Of a stretch of DNA of 64,000 nt, positions 58,257 to 64,000 are shown piece by piece. The DNA is from Bifidobacterium thermophilum (GTDB taxonomy: Bacteria > Actinomycetota > Actinomycetes > Actinomycetales > Bifidobacteriaceae). The translations under genes and the position numbers were made by a program. Below the pieces are notes generated by a model. It was given only the letters and a program-made list of their open reading frames with translations, had not been told where the DNA came from and did no database searches. Position 1 is the first letter of the stretch; each line of letters begins with the position of its first letter. The stretch lies in the NCBI GenBank assembly GCA_000741495.1, contig JGZV01000001.1, forward strand, positions 310,001-374,000. Reading direction: 5' to 3'.

Positions 58257-58372
58257 TGGTTTCCTCTCTGGGTTGTCGGTTGTATTGATTGGTTTGTCGG
58301 ATAATTACAGGGGTTCGAGCCGAATGCGCGGATGCGGGCGGCGGACCGTGGTGGCCAAAGTCATCAAGCACG

Positions 58373-59578
58373 TCACCAAGCGTCGCCGCGCGCGTCACGG
58401 ATACGGTGTGCCGCCAGGGTCAACGTCTCCTGCGGCATAAGCAGACTGAACCGCACGTATCCGGCGCCGGTCGGGCCGAAATCGGAACCGGCGATCACCG
58501 CCACGCCGGCATGATCGATAAGCCACTGGGCGAAAGCCTGATCATCACCGCCGGGAACCGGCATCCAAGCGAACAGGCCGCCATGCGAGTCGGTCAGGTG
58601 CAGTCCCGCTTCGGCAAGCCCGTCACGCAGGGCGAGATACCGGTGGTGATACCGGTCGGCGAGCACGCGGACCGTCGACTGGTCGCTGTTCAGCCCCGCC
58701 GCACCCGCGTCCTGCACAATCGAGGACACCAGCAGACTGGTCTGTGCGTGCACGGATTTCACCGCGGCCATGAGCTGAGCGTTGCCGGCCACGAAACCGC
58801 CACGCCAGCCGGCAATCATGTACATCTTTGACAGCGAGCACAATTCCAGCGACACGTCAAGAGCTCCCGGAGTGCTCAACAGGCTGATCGGCGGCTGCTC
58901 GTCATAACCGATGCCGGCGTAGGCGAAATCGTTGACGATAACGACATGATGCTCCTTGCCTATGCGCACCGCCGTTTCGAACAGTTCCCGGGTCGCCACG
59001 GCACCGGTCGGATTGTTCGGATAGTTGAGAATGAGCAGTTTCGCCTCGTCCCAGATCTCGTCCGGCACCGCATCGAGATCCGGTAGGAATCCACGCTCCG
59101 GGCTGGTTGCAATCGTGTACACCCGCCCTTGCGCCACTGCGGTTGACCCCTCGTACTGCGGGTAATACGGGCCGACCAGCGCCACAAGATCGCCAGCGTT
59201 GACGAGGGTTTGAATCACGGCGCTGATGCCGACGGACGCGCCCGCAGTCGCCAGCAGCTGAGTGGCCGGGTCGAGGGTCACGCCGAATTCACGCTGGTAC
59301 CAGCCGGCCGCCGCCTTGAGGAAGGCCGGTTTGCCGTTGAATGACGGGTATTTGAAGTCCGCGGGATCGCGGGCGGCCTGGACGACCGCATCGATCATGA
59401 ACTGCGGCGGCCGCCCGTCCGGATTGCCTTGGCTCAGGTCGATGATGTCATGGCCTGCCGCCTGATACTTGGCGACCCGTGCATTGGCCGCGGCAAACGG
59501 ATTCGCCGGGATGCCACGCACCCGGTCGGCGATATTCGCGGTGATACCCGATGCCGTCACGGCTGTTGCCTGTGTCAT
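58373..59578 (-). CDS. Class I/II PLP aminotransferase
   Basis: 401 residues. IIDLSQGNPDGRPPQF at the start, YPNNPTGAVA, the Asp/Tyr VNDFAYAGIGY, PLP Lys in SLSKMYMIAGWRGGFV (about 248) and VRFSLLMPQ for the substrate carboxylate Arg. It belongs to the large aspartate/aromatic/alanine group. GAGGAGTGGGA upstream supports MTQATAV as the start. It and the following 2-oxoacid reductase may act in sequence. Confidence 0.88.
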   Translation of the reverse strand: MTQATAVTASGITANIADRVRGIPANPFAAANARVAKYQAAGHDIIDLSQGNPDGRPPQFMIDAVVQAARDPADFKYPSFNGKPAFLKAAAGWYQREFGVTLDPATQLLATAGASVGISAVIQTLVNAGDLVALVGPYYPQYEGSTAVAQGRVYTIATSPERGFLPDLDAVPDEIWDEAKLLILNYPNNPTGAVATRELFETAVRIGKEHHVVIVNDFAYAGIGYDEQPPISLLSTPGALDVSLELCSLSKMYMIAGWRGGFVAGNAQLMAAVKSVHAQTSLLVSSIVQDAGAAGLNSDQSTVRVLADRYHHRYLALRDGLAEAGLHLTDSHGGLFAWMPVPGGDDQAFAQWLIDHAGVAVIAGSDFGPTGAGYVRFSLLMPQETLTLAAHRIRDARGDAW

Positions 59579-59891
59579 GGTTCCCACTCCTCTCATGCGG
59601 CTGTCCCGGGTGACGCCCGGCCTGTGCCGCTTGCCGTCCTACTGTCTGGTATGCAATCACGATTGCCGCACAGAAACGCCACGCGGGCTATCGCCGTTAT
59701 CTATGCCGCACTATCAGATGCCGCGACCGAGGCGGGCGGCGGAGACTCGCGGAACGCACGATCGGCTGCCGATGCGGCCTACGCCCGTACCGGCAACCGG
59801 CCGTCGTGTGAACGGATTGTCACACCATGACCGCCGGCTGGCGTATCGCGCCCCATATGCAGTGTTGTTCCGGCCGGGAACGCTGCAGCGC

Positions 59892-60038
59892 CGTATGCCG
59901 GCACATACGCAAGTGGTACATCACACGGGCCGGTATCCGCCTGCGCGCGTATGCCAGGACATGCGCAACACCCCATACCACTCTTTCTGCCGCCGGTAAT
60001 CAGTCGCGACAACCTGTCCGCGTATGTCTCGGCATACG
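59892..60038. promoter_or_regulatory. Three CGTATG-N6-CATACG-type palindromes between divergent genes
   Basis: Similar 18-base palindromes lie at 59892-59909, 59948-59965 (one mismatch) and 60021-60038, with arms CGTATG and CATACG around six bases. A weaker fourth may lie at 59842-59859. They fall between the aminotransferase and the Gfo/Idh gene and look like binding sites of one dimeric regulator. No gene is visible from 59579 to 60150. Confidence 0.6.
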
Positions 60039-60150
60039 TAATTCGTCAACCATCCGCACTACCCCGAGCCATCCTGCCAATCGCGCGGCATCATCGTTCG
60101 TTCAGGTGGTGCTCGTAGTGTTAGGAGACGACCGGATCAGAGGAGTACCT

Positions 60151-61242
60151 ATGGCAGAAAGCACCACCACACCAGCACCCGCCGCGTCGAGCACGGCCGG
60201 CACGGCAACAGCACCATACGCGCCGCCGGAGCGTCCGATCAACGTGGCGATCCTTGGCGCCGGGCGAATCGCGCAGAAAATGGCGACCACCCTCACCCTG
60301 ATGGCGCAAGACCCGACGTACCGCGCGTATGCCAAACCATACGCCGTCGCCTCCCGCGACCAGGCGCGCGCGGACGAATTCGCCCAGCAGTACGGCATTC
60401 CGGTGGCATACGGGTCATACGCGCAGATGCTGGACGACCCAGAAGTCGACCTTGTGTACATCGCGACTCCGCATTCGCTGCACGCCGAGCAGGCGATCGC
60501 GTGCATGGAAGCCGGCAAGCATGTGCTGGTGGAGAAAGCATTCACGGTCAACGCCGAGCAGGCGCAACATGTGATTGACGTGTCCCGGCAGACCGGACGG
60601 CTGTGCGCCGAGGCGATCTGGACGCGGTACATGCCGTCGCGCGCAATGATTCGCCGGCTGGTCGAAGACGGCACCATCGGCGATGTGTGCGCGATCAGCG
60701 CGAACCTGAGCTATCCGACCACGCACAAGCAGCGAATCGTCGACCCGAAGCTTGCAGGCGGCGCGTTGCTTGATGTCGGCGTGTATCCGTTGAATTTCAT
60801 CGATATGGCGATCGGCGGTGACGGCGGCGGACGCAGCATCGCCCGCATGGAGACCGCGATGATCCCGTACAAAACCGGCGTGGACGCGCAGAGCACGACG
60901 ACATTGTTCTACGATGACGGCGTGATGGCGGTGAGCACCTGCTCGCTGCTTGCCGTTTCCGACCGCGATGGGGCGATTTGGGGCACGGACGGCTACCTCA
61001 TGTGCCGCAACGTGAACAATGTGGAGCGCATCGACGTGTATGACAAGGATCACGCGCTGACTCGCAGCATCCCCGTACCCGCGCAGCTGACCGGCTACGA
61101 GTACGAGGTCGCCGCCTGCGCCAGTGCCATCGCCGCCGGATCGCCCGAATGCCCGGACATGCCGCACGCCGACACCCTGCGGATGATGCGGCTGCTCGAT
61201 CAGATCCGCGAGCGCTGGGGGCTGCGGTACCCGTGTGAGTGA
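60151..61242 (+). CDS. Gfo/Idh/MocA-family NAD(P)-dependent oxidoreductase
   Basis: 363 residues. A ~30-residue Thr/Ala-rich lead, then the Rossmann start INVAILGAGRIAQKMA, IATPHSLHAEQAIACMEAGKHVLVEKAFTVN (EKA catalytic Lys, about 130), and the C-terminal substrate domain with GGALLDVGVYPLNFID. It oxidises or reduces a sugar, inositol or related alcohol; the substrate is unknown. AGGAG precedes ATG 60151. It is divergent from the aminotransferase gene. Confidence 0.9.
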   Translation: MAESTTTPAPAASSTAGTATAPYAPPERPINVAILGAGRIAQKMATTLTLMAQDPTYRAYAKPYAVASRDQARADEFAQQYGIPVAYGSYAQMLDDPEVDLVYIATPHSLHAEQAIACMEAGKHVLVEKAFTVNAEQAQHVIDVSRQTGRLCAEAIWTRYMPSRAMIRRLVEDGTIGDVCAISANLSYPTTHKQRIVDPKLAGGALLDVGVYPLNFIDMAIGGDGGGRSIARMETAMIPYKTGVDAQSTTTLFYDDGVMAVSTCSLLAVSDRDGAIWGTDGYLMCRNVNNVERIDVYDKDHALTRSIPVPAQLTGYEYEVAACASAIAAGSPECPDMPHADTLRMMRLLDQIRERWGLRYPCE

Positions 61243-61378
61243 GGCGGGGTAGCTGCGCTGACCGACATCGGTGCACGTGCCGCGCACAACCCGGCATATG
61301 CCGCGACACGCGCACCGCTTGATCGATCGCCGTTGTATCCTGGGCCCTGACTGTGATCATCATGGGAGGGAGCGCAGC

Positions 61379-61867
61379 GTGCACACCAGTGAACCGGCAA
61401 CGCGGCGGACACCGCAGTCAACACCGCAGCAGCAACGACTGATCCGGGTCGTCGGCGCAGCTATCATGCGCGATGGCACCGTGTTGTGCGCGCAACGCGG
61501 TAGCACCAAATCGCTCGCCGGGTACTGGGAATTCCCCGGAGGCAAGATCGAAGTACACGAAACCCCGCAGCAGGCGCTCCAGCGCGAGATCGAAGAGGAG
61601 CTGCGCTGCGAGATCACAGTCGGTCATGAGCTGTGCACTACAAGATACGCATACGATTTCGGCACCATCGAGCTGACGACCTTCCTGTGTCATCTCACAG
61701 AAGGCGAACCGCATCTGACCGAACATCGCGAGGTTCGCTGGCTTTCTCCCAATCATCTGCACGAGCTTGACTGGGCGCCTGCTGACAGGGAAGCCGTCAG
61801 ATTGTTGGAAAGCATGCCGTCTACCGTCTGTGCAGTCTCCGATTTCCCGGAGGCCATGCAATCATGA
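61379..61867 (+). CDS. MutT-like NUDIX hydrolase (8-oxo-dGTP diphosphatase type)
   Basis: 162 residues from a GTG start (GGGAGGGA seven bases upstream). Residues ~25-150 are a NUDIX domain with a full box: GGKIEVHETPQQALQREIEEEL, matching G-x5-E-x7-REUxEE. The GYWEFPGG and RWLSPNHL ends are MutT-like. It may clear oxidised dNTPs. Its stop overlaps the start of the helicase gene (ATGA), so the two are translationally coupled. Confidence 0.9.
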   Translation: MHTSEPATRRTPQSTPQQQRLIRVVGAAIMRDGTVLCAQRGSTKSLAGYWEFPGGKIEVHETPQQALQREIEEELRCEITVGHELCTTRYAYDFGTIELTTFLCHLTEGEPHLTEHREVRWLSPNHLHELDWAPADREAVRLLESMPSTVCAVSDFPEAMQS

Positions 61868-64000
61868 CTACCACGCCAATGCCGAATATGCACAGCCGTT
61901 TCTCCACTGAGTCCACAGATTCCAGCATTATCGCCGATATCACACAAGGCTTATCGCCGGATCACTACGCTCGGGATTCATCACCGCAGACACCCGCGCA
62001 GACGAACGGTATGTTCCCCAGCTGATCGCCAACCAAGGCGGCAGAACTATGGAGGATGCGCTGATCCACGAGCTGGACAACAGCAACGGCTTCTCCATGT
62101 CAGTCGCTTTCGTCACGCAATCGGTGATCCAGATGCTCAAACAACATTTTCTGAATTTCCACGATCACAATCATGCCCACGCCGGCAGCATCATCACCTC
62201 GACCTACAACTATTTCAATTCGCCGCAAGCATTCCGCGAGCTCAACGAACTACAGCAGACGGCAGGTATCGACGTACGCGTTTGGGAACGTCCCGATACT
62301 GGCGGACGACCCAACCCCGATCCGTCTCGTAATAATTACCATCCTAAAGGCTATGTGTTCCGCCATACCGTAAACGGCAAAGACGCGTACACCGTGTATA
62401 TCGGCAGCTCGAACCTGACCGAGAACGCCTTGAGAAACAACCGCGAGTGGAATCTTCGTGTCCCTTCCTTACGGGATGGCCGGTTCGCGCAAGAGCTCAG
62501 CCAGGAAATCGAACTGCAGCGGGAACAATCCGTGCCGCTTGACGATGCGTGGATCGAAGCGTACGAGAAGGAATTCGAGCACAACGCCCCGCCGCTTGCG
62601 CCCTCACGCAGATCACCAGAGCCGGATCCAACAGGCAAGTCGGTCGAACCGAACGCAATGCAACGCGAAGCGCTGGCCAGCCTCCGCCATCTGCGAGCGC
62701 AGGGCGAAACCCGTGCCATTGTGATCTCCGCGACCGGTACCGGCAAGACCTACCTGTCAGCGTTTGATGTGAAACAATGTCATCCCAAGCGGATGCTGTA
62801 CTTGGTACACCGCCAGGAAATCCTCACCAAAGCGATGGAATCATACCAGCGCGTGCTGGGTTGTCCGGATGACGAAGTCGGTCTGTATACCGGCACCGAC
62901 AAAGCCGGCGCTGATCGAAAGTACGTGTTCTCCACCGTGCAGACCATGGCCCAGCAGTCCGTGCTTGACATCTTCCCGACGGATGCGTTCGACTATATTC
63001 TCATCGATGAGGCGCACCATGCCGCGGCCGACACGTACAAACGCATCATCGACCATTTCACGCCGAAATTCCTGCTCGGCATGACCGCGACCCCGGAACG
63101 CAACGACAGTGGGAATATCTTCGACCTGTTCGGCAATAACATCGCCTATGAGATCCGTCTCCAGCGGGCGCTTGAAGAAGACATGCTCTGTCCGTTCCAC
63201 TACTACGGGGTCAGCGAGTTCATCACTGAGACCGCGGAGGGACTGCCCGACACCGGCGTGAGTATGGAGCACACGAACGACAAGGATCGAGCGGCACTAC
63301 GCAGGTGGGTCAACGAATTGACCGCCGATAACCGCGTCAACTACATCATCGACAAACTGCGTATCTACGGGCAGGCAGGCGAACCGGTCAAAGGCATCGT
63401 ATTCTGCAGCCGAGTCGAGGAAGCCGAGATCCTTGCAGAGAAATTCACCCACATCATCAACGAACAAGCGGAACGCCCCTACCGGACCGCATGTCTGACA
63501 GGATCCAGCAAACCGAAGGAGCGCGAGCAGGTGGAACAAGCGCTGCAAGACGGCGAGCTTGATTACATTTTCACCGTTGACCTGTTCAACGAAGGCATCG
63601 ATATCCCCGCAACCAATCAGATCGTGATGCTGCGACAGACACAATCCAGCATCATATTCACCCAACAACTCGGCCGAGGCCTACGCAAATACCCAGGGAA
63701 ATCATCAGTCGTCGTCGTGGATTTCATCGGCAATTACGCCAACAACTATCTCATCCCGATCGCCCTGTACGGCAATAGCGGCGACCGCGACCGCGTACGC
63801 AAGAACCTCAACAACCAAGCGCCCGGCTTATGCTCGATCAGCTTCGACCCTATCGCCCGCAAGCGTGTGCTTGATGCGATCGACCATGCCGACCTGTCCG
63901 ATATGAGAAAACTCAGCGAACAATACCGGGAACTGCGCCGCGAATTGAACCGGATCCCGATGCTTATGGATATCACGGCACGTGACACATCGCTTGTGTA
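61864..64000 (+). CDS. PLD-like plus SF2 (DEAD/DEAH) helicase, 5' frameshift, partial at window end
   Basis: The ATG at 61864 overlaps the NUDIX stop, reads about 31 codons, then shifts frame near 61955: one extra base would join ...DITQGL to IAGSLRSGFITADTRAD. From there the frame is open to 64000. It encodes a PLD-type nuclease region (HPKG, then YIGSSNLTENALRNN), helicase Walker A SATGTGKT, DEAH box (LIDEAHH), TATPERND, and motifs CSR, GSS, LFNEGID and QLGRGLR. An internal ATG at 62049 could start a shorter protein. The gene is probably disrupted, misassembled or slip-rescued. Together with the NUDIX gene it may form a repair or defence pair. Confidence 0.8.

Overview
The window looks like a chromosomal segment of a Bifidobacterium (high-GC Gram-positive). 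The basis is gene content and order: an ftsE-ftsX-CHAP hydrolase group beside prfB, a prfA-prmC-tsaC-wecA run, an NrtR-led NAD operon, a metQNI operon, a LacI-controlled fructan/sucrose operon, and purine-rich ribosome sites on most genes. The species cannot be fixed from the sequence alone. There are about 46 protein genes, two tRNAs and many hairpin terminators. I see no insertion sequence, prophage or CRISPR-Cas genes.

Layout. 1-9.35 kb: cell-division and peptidoglycan genes (ftsE, ftsX, secreted CHAP hydrolase) and prfB, all on the minus strand, set among three long noncoding arrays of one 25-base palindrome repeated every 73-74 bases. Two of these arrays flank a lone DUF559-type nuclease-fold gene. 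9.35-19.45 kb: dapD, a DUF1304 protein, a truncated response-regulator remnant, gltA, map, an HdeD-like protein, the M13 peptidase pepO, an SSB paralogue and proS. 20.0-28.1 kb: a carbohydrate operon with a promoter/operator, a binding lipoprotein, two permeases, a DUF624 protein, a LacI regulator and a GH32 enzyme. No ATPase gene is present, so the importer must borrow one. 28.1-35.2 kb: a membrane protein, a PIF1-like helicase, a HAD phosphatase, orn, putP and guaB. 35.3-41.7 kb: wecA-like, tsaC (apparent frameshift), prmC, prfA, rpmE, a CAU tRNA, a YkoE-like ECF S component and tRNA-Arg. 41.7-46.1 kb: small enzymes, an aminotransferase and a solitary vsr, with two copies of a roughly 155-base noncoding element. 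46.1-52.5 kb: nrtR, nadA, nadB, nadC and a cysteine desulfurase, forming de novo NAD synthesis with its Fe-S supply. 52.5-61.3 kb: rarA, metI-metN-metQ, a ketopantoate-reductase-like gene, an aminotransferase and a Gfo/Idh/MocA oxidoreductase. 61.3 kb to the end: a MutT-like NUDIX gene overlapping a PLD-SF2 helicase gene that has a frameshift near its start and runs off the window.

The most unusual feature is the palindrome arrays: 32 units in three blocks, all in one orientation, with a spacing close to seven DNA helical turns. A separate three-unit array of a different palindrome at exactly 72-base spacing lies between prfA and rpmE. I could not match either to a known element. Gene functions rest on recognised motifs; regulatory and system-level statements are inference.
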